64,000 bases of DNA from an uncultured Candidatus Entotheonella sp. GTDB lineage: Bacteria; Tectomicrobia; Entotheonellia; Entotheonellales; Entotheonellaceae. Where the stretch lies: the NCBI GenBank assembly GCA_958295825.1, contig OY282375.1, positions 3,643,489 through 3,707,488 on the forward strand, in the 5' to 3' direction. Positions 43,584 to 52,715 of this stretch are shown here, piece by piece. Each line of letters begins with the position of its first letter. The first letter of the stretch is position 1. The notes under the pieces are model-generated. The model was not told where the DNA came from. It saw only the letters and a list, made by a program, of their open reading frames with translations, and made no database searches. A program made the translations under genes and the position numbers.

Positions 43584-44648
43584 ATGGCCATGATCGAATA
43601 CAAGACGGGCGACATCATCCGCGAAAATGCCGAGGCGCTGGTCAATACCGTCAACTGTGTCGGCGTCATGGGGCGCGGCATCGCGCTTCAGTTCAAGAAA
43701 GCCTTTCCTGAGAATTTCGACGCCTACGCCGCGGCCTGCAAGCAGAGAGCGGTAGAGCCGGGGCGGATGTTCGTCTTCGAGACCGGTCAGATGTACCCGC
43801 GCTATATCATCAATTTCCCGACCAAACGCCATTGGCGGGGAAAGAGCCGCCTCGAGGATATCGAGTCCGGCTTGGCGTCGTTGGTCCAGGAAATCCGCGC
43901 GCTCGGCATCCGCTCGGTCGCCGTTCCTCCTCTTGGCAGCGGGTTGGGCGGATTGAACTGGCGCGCGGTGCGGAACCGTATGCAAGCGGCGCTGGAAAAG
44001 CTGCCTGACGTGGAGATCGTCATATTCAAGCCGCTCGGCGAGCCGCAGGACGGGCGGGCCAACCATTCGCGCGAGGTCCCGAAAATGACGGCGGGTCGGG
44101 CTGCGCTGGTCGGTCTGATGGACCGCTATCTTCGTGGCGGGTTGGACCCGTTCGTGACGCTGTTGGAGGTCCACAAGCTGATGTATTTCGCGCAGGAAGC
44201 GGGCGAACCGTTGAAACTGAGGTTTGTCAAAGGGCTTTACGGACCTTACGCCGAGAATCTGCGGCACGTGTTGAACGCCGTCGAGGGTCATCTGGTGTCC
44301 GGCTACGCCGCGGACGGCGACGCGCCCGACGAGGAACTGGAGTTGGTTCCCGGCGCAATCGAGGACGCGCAAACGTTTCTCGCGGATAAGGCCGAAACGC
44401 GAGAGCGCTTCGAGCAGGTTTCCGATCTCGTGAACGGGTTCGAGTCTTCGTTCGGCCTGGAACTGCTGTCCACGGTGCATTGGGTGATCGCGCGTGAACC
44501 CCCCAGAAATCTCACCGATGTCATATCGCACGTCCACAAGTGGGATGAACGCAAGAAGATGTTTTCGGCCCGCCAGATCAAGCTCGCCGCTGATGTTCTG
44601 GCGGAGAAAGGCTGGATCGACCGCGGCGTTCTGGATGCCGGCTCATGA
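43584..44648 (+). CDS. darG: DarG-type macrodomain antitoxin
   Basis: 354 residues. The N-terminal macrodomain (about 1-155) with GDIIRENAEALVNTVNCVGV, MGRGIALQFKKAFPENF and SVAVPPLGSGLGGLNWRAV removes ADP-ribose from DNA; the C-terminal domain (about 165-354) with DPFVTLLEVHKLMYFAQEAG and YGPYAENLRHVLNAVEGHL would bind and block the toxin. ATG at 43584 follows AAAGGGGG; a second ATG at 43590 is possible. It follows darT by 12 bases, the standard DarTG order. Its stop overlaps the next ORF as ATGA. Confidence 0.92.
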   Translation: MAMIEYKTGDIIRENAEALVNTVNCVGVMGRGIALQFKKAFPENFDAYAAACKQRAVEPGRMFVFETGQMYPRYIINFPTKRHWRGKSRLEDIESGLASLVQEIRALGIRSVAVPPLGSGLGGLNWRAVRNRMQAALEKLPDVEIVIFKPLGEPQDGRANHSREVPKMTAGRAALVGLMDRYLRGGLDPFVTLLEVHKLMYFAQEAGEPLKLRFVKGLYGPYAENLRHVLNAVEGHLVSGYAADGDAPDEELELVPGAIEDAQTFLADKAETRERFEQVSDLVNGFESSFGLELLSTVHWVIAREPPRNLTDVISHVHKWDERKKMFSARQIKLAADVLAEKGWIDRGVLDAGS

Positions 44649-44884
44649 CCCCCGACACCTCCGATGGAGGGGATGTCCCCCTGTCCTGCGAGGAACTGTA
44701 CGACCGGACCAGAGAAGGCCAAGGCTCGGGCAGTGGCCGCCGCCGAGCGCCAAGACGTCAAGCGCGGATGCTGCAGGCGTTTCCATCACCAGGCAACGCG
44801 CCTCAGGGCGGCACGGAACAAGTCCACCACCGCACAGACGCGCCACTGGAATATCCCGCAGTCGAAAGTGAGGTGACCATATGA
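44645..44884 (+). CDS. Uncertain small ORF between DarG and DUF433
   Basis: 79 residues with no recognised family. Its ATG overlaps the darG stop (ATGA 44645-44648) and its TGA overlaps the next start (ATGA 44881-44884), as in tightly coupled operons. Codon and residue composition are odd (SGRRRAPRRQAR, no clear hydrophobic core). An alternative frame in the same stretch (from 44664) is more helical, so this could be a frameshifted older gene. Treat as a weak call. Confidence 0.35.
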   Translation: MTPDTSDGGDVPLSCEELYDRTREGQGSGSGRRRAPRRQARMLQAFPSPGNAPQGGTEQVHHRTDAPLEYPAVESEVTI

Positions 44885-45108
44885 CGGACTGGAGCGCCTG
44901 CCCAGCAGTGGAACGAAACCCCAAGAAGATCAGCGGAGCTTGGGCCTTCACCGGGACAAGAGTGCCGGTATACGCCCTCTTCGAAAACCTGGAGAGCGGG
45001 GCCACCGTGAATCAGTTCCTGGAGTGGTTCCCAGAAGTGCAGGAGTGGCAGGTCGCGGCTGTCCTCAAGCACGAAGCGGAACACCTCAAAGCGCCAGCCC
45101 GGGCATGA
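44881..45108 (+). CDS. DUF433 antitoxin-like protein
   Basis: 75 residues: helix-turn-helix protein of the DUF433 type with GAWAFTGTRVPVYALFENLE, then TVNQFLEWFPEVQEWQVAAV. DUF433 proteins pair with DUF5615 PIN-like toxins. RBS GTGAGGTG precedes ATG at 44881. It overlaps the next gene by four bases. Confidence 0.8.
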   Translation: MTDWSACPAVERNPKKISGAWAFTGTRVPVYALFENLESGATVNQFLEWFPEVQEWQVAAVLKHEAEHLKAPARA

Positions 45109-45422
45109 AAATTCGGTTCGATCATGGAACCCCAGCACCCCTCCGAAGATATCTCCGAGAACATTTGGTGAATAGATTCGCGGAGAAGGGATGGGACCAA
45201 CTGGAAAACGGAGAACTTATCCAGAAAGCAGAAGAGGAAGGATATGAGGTAATCATTACCACGGACCAGAGCATGCAATACCAGCAGAACCTCACCGGCA
45301 GAAGGATAGCAATTGTAGTGCTGCTATCCACAGCATGGCCCAGAGTGCAGCACCGAACTGAAGAAATCCGCAAAGCTATTGAAGACGTACAGCCCGGAGA
45401 ACTGCGGGAAGTCCCGCTCTGA
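45105..45422 (+). CDS. DUF5615 PIN-like toxin
   Basis: 105 residues. The DUF5615 pattern MKIRFDHGTPAPLRRYLREH with an acidic residue near the start, IITTDQSMQYQQNLTGRRIA, and a hydrophobic core (IVVLLSTAWP) fits PIN-like nucleases. The ATG overlaps the DUF433 stop (45105-45108). With it, this forms a second toxin-antitoxin module immediately behind DarTG. RNase activity is inferred. Confidence 0.8.
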   Translation: MKIRFDHGTPAPLRRYLREHLVNRFAEKGWDQLENGELIQKAEEEGYEVIITTDQSMQYQQNLTGRRIAIVVLLSTAWPRVQHRTEEIRKAIEDVQPGELREVPL

Positions 45423-45511
45423 GTAGCAAAGAGGGGATAGCATGTCCCACCGACTCGGACCGCACCGGAGCCGCCGGAAATGTCGGGAGAGCCGCACAGA
45501 AGAGCTTACGT

Positions 45512-47161
45512 ATGACCGTTTCCGCACATGAACTCCAAACCTGGATGAACGCCAGGGAAGGCGAGCGTCTGGAGTTCAAAGAGGCAAAGACCCAGTTCCA
45601 CTTTGAGAAGCTGGTGAAGTATTGCGTCGCCCTCGCCAATGAAGGCGGCGGAAGGATGATCCTGGGCGTAACGGACAAGCCGCCTCGCACGGTGGTTGGT
45701 AGCCAAGCGTTTCGCAATCTCGAACAGACAAAGGTCCGTTTGATTAATCGACTGCGGCTTCGCCTTGATGTCGAGGATATCCGGCACCCGGACGGCCGGG
45801 TGTTGGTCTTTCAGGTTCCCCCTCGTCCTATCGGTGTGCCCCTGGAGGATCAAGGCGCGTATTGGATGCGGGGCGGCGAATCCCTGATTCCCATGACGCA
45901 GGACCAGCTTCGACGCATTTTTGCTGAGACCGGACCTGATTTCTCGGCTGAGATTTGTACGCTTGCCCGATTGGACGATCTCGACCCAGCCGCCGTGGAG
46001 ATTCTGCGACAACTCTGGCAGCGCAAGTTACCAGACCAGGACATCTCGACCCGTCCCGTAAAGCAACTCCTGACGGATGCGGAGTTGCTTGTCGATGACG
46101 GGGTGACATACGCGGCACTGGTCTTGCTGGGCACGCGCAATGCCTTGGGCAGACATCTCGCCCAGGCGGAGCTCATATTCGAGTACCGCTCCAACGACGT
46201 GCCGGGACCGGCGGCGGAACGCCAGGAGTTCAGGCAGGGCTTCCTGTCCGTGCTCGACGATGTCTGGCGGCTTGTCAACCAGCGCAATGACCGGCAGCAC
46301 TTCCAGCAGGGATTCTTTGTTTGGGACGTGCCCACCTTCAACGAGCGCGTGGTTCGCGAGGCCGTCTTGAATGCTGTGAGTCACCGCGATTACCGCCACG
46401 GCGGCTCCGTCTTCGTTCGCCAGTATCCGCACCATATCGAGATCGTCAGCCCTGGCGGCTTTCCATCCGGCATCACCCCCGAGAATATCCTGCGGCAGCA
46501 AAATCCGCGTAATCGCCGCATTGCCGAAGTCCTTGCCAAATGCGGCTTGGTCGAACGGGCCGGGCAGGGATTCGACCTCATCTTTCGCGAGTGCATTCGG
46601 CAGAGTAAGTCCTTGCCCGACTTCTCCCATACGAATGCCCACACTATATGGCTCACGCTGCGCGGCGACATTCAGGACCCGGAATTTCTGCGCTTTCTGG
46701 AGGAAATTGGCCAGGACCAGGTGGCCGCGTTCGGCCTTGACGACTTTCTGGTCGTCGATCTCATCCGCCGCGGGCAACGTGTTCCTGATCCCCTCAGATT
46801 GAAAGTTGAGCATCTGTTGGAACAGGGAATCATCGAGCGCATGGGACGCGGGCGGGGCGTGCGGCTGCTGCTTTCCCGGCGGTTCTACCGGCACATCGGT
46901 AAGGCGGGCGTCTATACGCGCAAACGTGGGCTGGACCGTGAGACAAATAAAGAACTGCTGCTGAAGCACATTCAAGACAACCGGAATGAGGGGAGTCGGT
47001 TAGGGGAACTCGTTCAGGTGTTGCCGGCCCTGTCGTACGTCCAGGTTCAAAAATTACTCCAGGATTTGAGGATACAAGGACGGATCCACAAAACAGGAAA
47101 CACGAACGCCGCTCGCTGGTATCCCGGCAGTTCGCTACCCGGAATTACGCGCAAAAAGTAA
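45512..47161 (+). CDS. AlbA_2/Schlafen-type putative transcriptional regulator
   Basis: 549 residues. N-terminal AlbA_2 domain (about 10-125, GERLEFKEAKTQFHFEKLVK; ALANEGGGRMILGVTD), middle HATPase_c_4-like domain with VREAVLNAVSHRDYRHGGSV and IVSPGGFPSGITPENILRQ, and C-terminal winged-helix region (about 430-530). Such proteins are widespread in genomic islands and are sometimes linked with restriction genes. ATG at 45512 has GAAGAG upstream. The stop is followed by an AT-rich gap and then hsdR. It might regulate the island; this is inference. Confidence 0.85.
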   Translation: MTVSAHELQTWMNAREGERLEFKEAKTQFHFEKLVKYCVALANEGGGRMILGVTDKPPRTVVGSQAFRNLEQTKVRLINRLRLRLDVEDIRHPDGRVLVFQVPPRPIGVPLEDQGAYWMRGGESLIPMTQDQLRRIFAETGPDFSAEICTLARLDDLDPAAVEILRQLWQRKLPDQDISTRPVKQLLTDAELLVDDGVTYAALVLLGTRNALGRHLAQAELIFEYRSNDVPGPAAERQEFRQGFLSVLDDVWRLVNQRNDRQHFQQGFFVWDVPTFNERVVREAVLNAVSHRDYRHGGSVFVRQYPHHIEIVSPGGFPSGITPENILRQQNPRNRRIAEVLAKCGLVERAGQGFDLIFRECIRQSKSLPDFSHTNAHTIWLTLRGDIQDPEFLRFLEEIGQDQVAAFGLDDFLVVDLIRRGQRVPDPLRLKVEHLLEQGIIERMGRGRGVRLLLSRRFYRHIGKAGVYTRKRGLDRETNKELLLKHIQDNRNEGSRLGELVQVLPALSYVQVQKLLQDLRIQGRIHKTGNTNAARWYPGSSLPGITRKK

Positions 47162-47236
47162 GTAATTCGATCAAAAGGCATAATTTTGGCACAATTAAGC
47201 ATAATTGATTCTTATAACTATATGATTATGTATGAG

Positions 47237-47265
47237 TTGAGTATTCAACTAAAAGTTAATGTAAA
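47237..47265 (+). promoter_or_regulatory. Candidate promoter for hsdR in AT-rich gap
   Basis: TTGAGT (47237-47242) and TGTAAA (47260-47265) are separated by 17 bases in a very AT-rich gap (47162-47346) that also has repeated GCATAATT. It is the only plausible sigma70-type pair I found before hsdR. Weak -10. Confidence 0.3.
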
Positions 47266-47346
47266 GACATTTAGTGTAATAAATTAGTGTGTAATAAATG
47301 CACAAATTGATATTACTGCAATCGTCATTTGCAGGGGACATTTTCC

Positions 47347-50300
47347 ATGCACACCGACACCTCCGAACGCGGCCTCGAACGCCTCATCTGCACGGCGCTG
47401 GCCGGCCATCCGTGCGAGCCGCCGGCGTCAAGCACCGTAGCGGAACCGCCCACCGGCTACGGCGGCGTGGGCTGGAGCGGCGGCAACCCGCACGACTACG
47501 ACCGCGAGTATTGCGTTGACGTCGTGCAGCTCCACGCCTTCCTGCGGGCCACCCAGCCGGGGGCCGCGGACACGCTGGCGCTGCATGAGGACGGTCCGAC
47601 CCGGCGGCGCTTCCTGGCGCGGCTGCAGGGCGAGGTGTCCAAACGCGGCAGCATCGACGTGCTGCGCCACGGCCTCAAGCACGGACCGCACCACCTGGGC
47701 TTGTTCTACGGCACGCCGTCCCCCGGCAACGAGACGGCCAGGGAACGCTTCGAGCACAACCGCTTCAGCGTCAGCCGGCAACTGCGCTACAGCCGCGACG
47801 ACGCCCAACGGGCGCTGGACATCGGACTGTTCATCAACGGCCTGCCGGTGTTCACCTTCGAGCTCAAGAACAGTCTGACCAAGCAGACGGCGGCCGACGC
47901 GGTGCAGCAGTACCGCAAGGACCGCAACGGGCGCGAGCGGCTGCTCGAGTTCGGGCGCTGCGTCGCCCACTTCGCGGTGGACGACAGCGAGGTGCGCTTC
48001 CGCACCCGCCTGCAGGGCAAAGCCTCTTGGTTCCTGCCCTTCAACCGCGGTTGGAACGACGGCGCCGGCAACCCGCCGAACCCGAGCGGCATCAAGACCG
48101 ACTACTTGTGGCGGGACGTATTAAGCCGTGAGAGCCTGACGAACATCCTTGAAAACTACGCGCAGGTCGTGGAGACGAGGGACAACAAGACGGGCCGGAG
48201 CCGCAAGACGCAGATCTGGCCACGCTACCACCAGCTCGACGTGGTGCGCCGCCTGCTGGCCGACGCCAGGGCAGCCGGGGCGGGGCGGCGCTACCTGATC
48301 CAGCACTCGGCGGGCAGCGGCAAGAGCAACTCCATCGCTTGGCTGGCGCGCCAGCTGATCGACCTGAAGAAGGGCGACGCGCCGGTCTTCGACTCGATCA
48401 TCGTGGTCACCGACCGGCGCATCCTGGACAGGCAGATTCACGACACCATCCGGCAGTTCTCCCAAGTCAGCGCCACGGTGGGGCACGCCGACCGCTCCGG
48501 CGACCTGCGCCGCTTCATCGAGAGCGGCAAGAAGATCATCATCTCGACGGTGCAGAAATTCCCGTTCATCCTCAGCGAAATCGGCAACGAACAGCGCGGC
48601 CGGCGCTTCGCCATCATCATCGACGAAGCCCACTCCAGCCAGGGCGGCCGCACCAGCGGAGCGATGACGCAGGCGCTCTCCGAGGCCGGCCAGGCGGACG
48701 AGGAGGAGACGTTCGAGGACCAGATCAACCGCCTCATGGAGTCCCGCCGGCTGCTCCCCAACGCCAGCTACTTCGCCTTCACCGCTACGCCCAAGAACAA
48801 GACGCTGGAGATCTTCGGCGACCCCGACCCACAGCCCGACGGCGCCGTCAGGCACCACCCCTTCCACAGCTACACCATGAAGCAGGCCATCCAGGAGGGC
48901 TTCATCCTGGACGTGCTGCAGCACTACACGCCGGTGCAGAGCTACTACAAGTTGGCCAAGACCGTGGAGGACGATCCGGAGTTCGACGCCAAAAGAGCCC
49001 AGAGGAAGCTGCGGCGCTTTGTCGAGGGCCACGACCACGCCATCCGCCTCAAGGCCGAGATCATGGTGGACCACTTCCACGACCAGGTGCTCACGCAGGG
49101 CAAGATCGGCGGCCAGGCGCGGGCCATGGTGGTCACCAACGGCATCGAGCGCGCCATCCAGTATTTTCACGCCGTCCGCGACTACCTGCAGGAGCGCAAG
49201 AGCCGCTACCAGGCCATCGTCGCCTTCTCCGGCGAGTTCGAGTTCGGCGGCGCCAGGGTCAGCGAGGCGTCGCTGAACGGCTTTCCCTCCAACAAAATTG
49301 CCGAGATGATCCGGCAGGACCCCTACCGCTTCCTCATCTGCGCCGACAAGTTCCAGACCGGCTACGACGAACCGCTGCTGCACACGATGTACGTGGACAA
49401 GACGCTGTCGGGCATCAAGGCGGTGCAAACGCTGTCGCGCCTCAACCGGGCGCATCCGCAGAAGCACGACGCCTTCGTGCTGGACTTTCTGAACGACGCC
49501 GACACCATCCGCGACGCCTTCGCCGACTTCTACCGCACGACGATCCTGGCCGACGAGACCGACCCCGACAAGTTGCACGACCTGCAGGCGGACCTGGACG
49601 GCGCCCAGGTGTACGCCCCGGAGCAAATCGACGACTTCGAGACGCTCTACCTCGGCGGGGCGGAACGCGACCGCCTCGACCCGATTCTCGACGCCTGCGT
49701 GGCGATCTACCTGAACGACCTCGACGAGGACGGGCAGGTGGCGTTCAAGGGCAGCGCCAAGGGGTTCGTGCGCACCTACGCCTTCCTGTCGTCGGTGCTG
49801 CCCTACACCAACGCGGCCTGGGAGAAACGCTCGATCTTCCTGAATTTCCTGATCCCCAAGCTGCCGGCACCCCAGGAGGAGGACCTGTCCAAGGGCATCC
49901 TGGACGCCATCGACATGGACAGCTACCGAGTCGAGAAACAGGCCATGCAGAAAATCATGCTGCCCGACGAGGATGCCGAGATCGGCCCGCTGCCGACCAG
50001 CGGCGGGGGGCAGCGGCCGGAGCCCGAGCTGGACCGCCTTTCAAATATCATCCGGTCGTTCAATGAGCATTTCGGGGACATCTCATGGGACGACGACGAC
50101 CGCGTGCATCGACTCATCACCGAGACCATCCCGTCCCGAGTTGCCGAGGACAGCGCCTTCAAGAACGCTCAGCAGAATTCGGACAAGGAGAATGCCCGTA
50201 TCGAGCACGACAAGGCGCTGCTGCGCGTGATGACGTCGCTGATGAAGGACGATGCCGAACTGTTCAAGCAGTTCATGGATAACGCGAGTTTCAAGCGCTG

Positions 50301-50352
50301 GCTGACCGATACGGTGTTCGGGCTGGCCTGCGACCGTGTGGGGGCGGCGTGA
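47347..50352 (+). CDS. hsdR: Type I restriction endonuclease subunit HsdR
   Basis: 1001 residues. Translocating restriction subunit. N-terminal nuclease domain with DIGLFINGLPVFTFELKNSL (D...ExK), then helicase domain with Walker A HSAGSGKSNSIAW, DEAH box IIIDEAHSSQGG and ATPKNKTLEIFG, and motif VI-like TLSRLNRAHPQKHD. The C-terminus is helical. ATG at 47347 follows AGGGG. The gene is complete, as is hsdM; hsdS appears shifted, so restriction may be off. A candidate promoter lies just upstream. It closes the island. Confidence 0.95.
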   Translation: MHTDTSERGLERLICTALAGHPCEPPASSTVAEPPTGYGGVGWSGGNPHDYDREYCVDVVQLHAFLRATQPGAADTLALHEDGPTRRRFLARLQGEVSKRGSIDVLRHGLKHGPHHLGLFYGTPSPGNETARERFEHNRFSVSRQLRYSRDDAQRALDIGLFINGLPVFTFELKNSLTKQTAADAVQQYRKDRNGRERLLEFGRCVAHFAVDDSEVRFRTRLQGKASWFLPFNRGWNDGAGNPPNPSGIKTDYLWRDVLSRESLTNILENYAQVVETRDNKTGRSRKTQIWPRYHQLDVVRRLLADARAAGAGRRYLIQHSAGSGKSNSIAWLARQLIDLKKGDAPVFDSIIVVTDRRILDRQIHDTIRQFSQVSATVGHADRSGDLRRFIESGKKIIISTVQKFPFILSEIGNEQRGRRFAIIIDEAHSSQGGRTSGAMTQALSEAGQADEEETFEDQINRLMESRRLLPNASYFAFTATPKNKTLEIFGDPDPQPDGAVRHHPFHSYTMKQAIQEGFILDVLQHYTPVQSYYKLAKTVEDDPEFDAKRAQRKLRRFVEGHDHAIRLKAEIMVDHFHDQVLTQGKIGGQARAMVVTNGIERAIQYFHAVRDYLQERKSRYQAIVAFSGEFEFGGARVSEASLNGFPSNKIAEMIRQDPYRFLICADKFQTGYDEPLLHTMYVDKTLSGIKAVQTLSRLNRAHPQKHDAFVLDFLNDADTIRDAFADFYRTTILADETDPDKLHDLQADLDGAQVYAPEQIDDFETLYLGGAERDRLDPILDACVAIYLNDLDEDGQVAFKGSAKGFVRTYAFLSSVLPYTNAAWEKRSIFLNFLIPKLPAPQEEDLSKGILDAIDMDSYRVEKQAMQKIMLPDEDAEIGPLPTSGGGQRPEPELDRLSNIIRSFNEHFGDISWDDDDRVHRLITETIPSRVAEDSAFKNAQQNSDKENARIEHDKALLRVMTSLMKDDAELFKQFMDNASFKRWLTDTVFGLACDRVGAA

Positions 50353-50439
50353 CGAGAAACCCCAACGTCATGATACCCGTCGCAGAACGGCACGGGCCTT
50401 TTGGGCGGCTCCACCGGCTTGGTATGAAGAAAGTTTGAC

Positions 50440-51408
50440 ATGTCGACGTTCGGTCACGTCCCGGTGGCGGACATCGTCTTGGACGAAGAGACCTTCGTGG
50501 TCACCTACCGGCCACAGATGCAGCGCCTCCTGGATTCAGTCGCGCGTATGGGTGTCCTGACGCCGCTGCACCTGCGCCGGCCAAGCGAGTCGGCGCCCCT
50601 GCAACTCGTGGCGGGCGCCAAGCGCCTGCGGGCCGCGCAACGGGCCGGGCAGGCAACCGTGCCGGCCTTGGTCCACGAGGCCGACGAGCTCTCGGAGCAG
50701 CAGGCATTTCTGCTCGCCATACACGACAACTTGGCTTGCCGCCCCTTTAACGCCGTAGAAAAGGCCCGCATCCTCCGGCGTCTACGGCGCGATTTTCAGT
50801 ACCCGGACACCGACCTGACCGAACAGTTCTGCCCGCTGCTGGAATTGCCGCCGCGCGCCGATACGCTGGAAGCCTATTGCGCCCTGGCTACCCTGGACGA
50901 CGCCCTGCAAGCGGCAACGGTCGAAAGCGCCTTGCCCGTTGACGTCGCCCTGTGGGTCGGCGGTCTGGACACCGCCGACCGGCAAGCCGCGCTGCCCCTA
51001 TTCGCCAGCCTGCAACTCGGCAGCAATCGCGCCCAGGAATGCGCCGCTTACATCGACGAGGTTTGCCAGCGCGACGCCTGCACCGCCGCCGCGCTGCTTG
51101 AGCGGCTCGACGTACCCGCCCTGCTGGCCGATCCGCAGCGTTCCGGGCCGCAGAAACGCGAGGCGGTGCGGCATGCCCTGCGCCAGGCGCGCTACCCCCA
51201 ACTCACCGCCCACGAACAGCGCTACCGGGAAGCCGCCCGCCGTTTGCGCCTGCCGCCCGCCATCTCGCTACGCCCACCGCCGTATTTTGAAAGCCGCCAG
51301 TATCAGGTTTCGTTCAGTTTCAGCCACCCCCAGGAGCTCCGCCGCGCCGCCCAGCGTCTCCTCGACGCGGCCGATTCGGATGCCATGGACGATTTGTTTG
51401 ATCTGTAG
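50440..51408 (+). CDS. ParB/Spo0J-like nuclease-fold protein
   Basis: 322 residues. N-terminal ParB-like domain with PVADIVLDEETFVVTYRPQM, HLRRPSESAPLQLVAGAKRL (arginine and GxRR-like loop) and KARILRRLRRDFQ; then about 200 residues of helical repeats. No ParA or parS-like repeats are near. Probable ATG at 50440 with GAAGAAAG upstream. It could belong to phage, plasmid or chromosomal ParB relatives; a CTP-binding switch role is inferred from the fold only. It follows hsdR in the same direction. Confidence 0.7.
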   Translation: MSTFGHVPVADIVLDEETFVVTYRPQMQRLLDSVARMGVLTPLHLRRPSESAPLQLVAGAKRLRAAQRAGQATVPALVHEADELSEQQAFLLAIHDNLACRPFNAVEKARILRRLRRDFQYPDTDLTEQFCPLLELPPRADTLEAYCALATLDDALQAATVESALPVDVALWVGGLDTADRQAALPLFASLQLGSNRAQECAAYIDEVCQRDACTAAALLERLDVPALLADPQRSGPQKREAVRHALRQARYPQLTAHEQRYREAARRLRLPPAISLRPPPYFESRQYQVSFSFSHPQELRRAAQRLLDAADSDAMDDLFDL

Positions 51409-51520
51409 GGGGTTACAAGCGAGCACCGCGCGCCGCGTTGAATTCAACGCCCGGTTACAGTAGAGTACCCGCGCCGCCGCAGACAATCCGACCTCCGGCA
51501 TGCAAGGGGCAACAACCGAC

Positions 51521-52591
51521 ATGAGCATCGAATACGGCACAAAAGACGGCGCCGTTCTGTGGATACGCAATCCCTTTACCGGCAACGTCACCTATTTCAA
51601 CAACATCCACCGCAAGCCCCACGCCTACCGCCACCTGACGAACCCGCAGCCGTCGGCGCCGACCGCTCCATCACCGCCATCGACCTACGACGTGGGCGCC
51701 GACATGCGGCGTGTGCAGGACGCTTGCGTGTTCTGTCCGGACAACGAGGCCATGACGATGGAAGAGGTCATGCGCGTCAATTACGGCGACATGCAGCCCG
51801 GCGTCACCCCGCCCGACGGCAGCCGGGCCGAGGATTGGGCCATGCGCGTGGTGCGCAACATCGTGCCGCGCATTCCGGAGGCGTGCACGGGCGGCAGGAA
51901 CGAGTCGTACGTCATCATCGAGGACGCCCGCCATTTTCTGCCCGGCGCCACCGACCTGACCGATCTCATGTGGTCCGGCGCGCTGTCCGCGGCGCAGTAC
52001 TACCACGTGCTGCGCACGACTGCCGACGTGGTGCGGCACGCCATGGACAACCCGGCCGTCAAGTCGGTGCTCGTCCGCAAGCATCAGGGGCGGGAATCCG
52101 GCGCCTCGCAGCCGCACATCCATATTCAGGCCATCGGCGCGGACCGCATTTTCCCGGACGTAGAGCAAGAGATGGCGATCACGGCGCGCCATCCGGATGT
52201 CTGGCAGGAAAGTGTGGACCTGATGCGATGCTTTGGCTTTCACCTGCATGAGAGCGACGGCATCGTCTCGCACTGGTCGCCGTTCGGCAAATTCGGTCGT
52301 CACTTCGAGGTCATAGCGTTACACGATCAGCAGCCGCTGCACGAGATTCCCGACGACCGCTTGCGGCTCTTCGCCCAGCACCTGCACCGCCTCCTGTGCG
52401 CCTTGCACACCGCGCCGCACGACCTGGAGCTACACCACGGCGACGGCATCCCCCTGCACGTGCACGTCAACGGACGCCGTTACGTCTACGCCAACTTCGC
52501 CGGCACCCTGAACGCCCCCGCCGACCTCGCCACGAGTTACATGCCGCCAACCCGCCACGCCATGCGCGAGATGGCCCGGCAGGCGATATAA
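51521..52591 (+). CDS. HIT-superfamily GalT-like nucleotidyltransferase/hydrolase
   Basis: 356 residues. Zinc-binding ACVFCPDN near residue 60 and the HIT motif in GASQPHIHIQAIG (HxHxQ type) near residue 205 give the GalT-like fold with the nucleophilic histidine. A second Zn/His cluster is in GDGIPLHVHVNGRRYVYANF. The UDP-hexose specificity of GalT is not evident, and the family is close to DUF4931 proteins, so it may act on another nucleotide sugar. ATG at 51521 (MSIEYGTKDG) follows AGGGG; 51500 is an alternative. No Leloir genes are near. Confidence 0.75.
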   Translation: MSIEYGTKDGAVLWIRNPFTGNVTYFNNIHRKPHAYRHLTNPQPSAPTAPSPPSTYDVGADMRRVQDACVFCPDNEAMTMEEVMRVNYGDMQPGVTPPDGSRAEDWAMRVVRNIVPRIPEACTGGRNESYVIIEDARHFLPGATDLTDLMWSGALSAAQYYHVLRTTADVVRHAMDNPAVKSVLVRKHQGRESGASQPHIHIQAIGADRIFPDVEQEMAITARHPDVWQESVDLMRCFGFHLHESDGIVSHWSPFGKFGRHFEVIALHDQQPLHEIPDDRLRLFAQHLHRLLCALHTAPHDLELHHGDGIPLHVHVNGRRYVYANFAGTLNAPADLATSYMPPTRHAMREMARQAI

Positions 52592-52715
52592 AGCGCACGC
52601 GTCCCCGTAGGCTTTCGTCGAATCGTTTGGGCTGCGTCTGCGGTGTGCCTTGTGGTGGTTATGGAGCCTGCGAGGGCCAGGGAGTGAACGTCCTCGGCGT
52701 CATCTTCAATTGATC

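Noticed and set aside
48121-49626. 501-residue minus-strand open frame
   Set aside because: Shadow of hsdR in GC-rich DNA.
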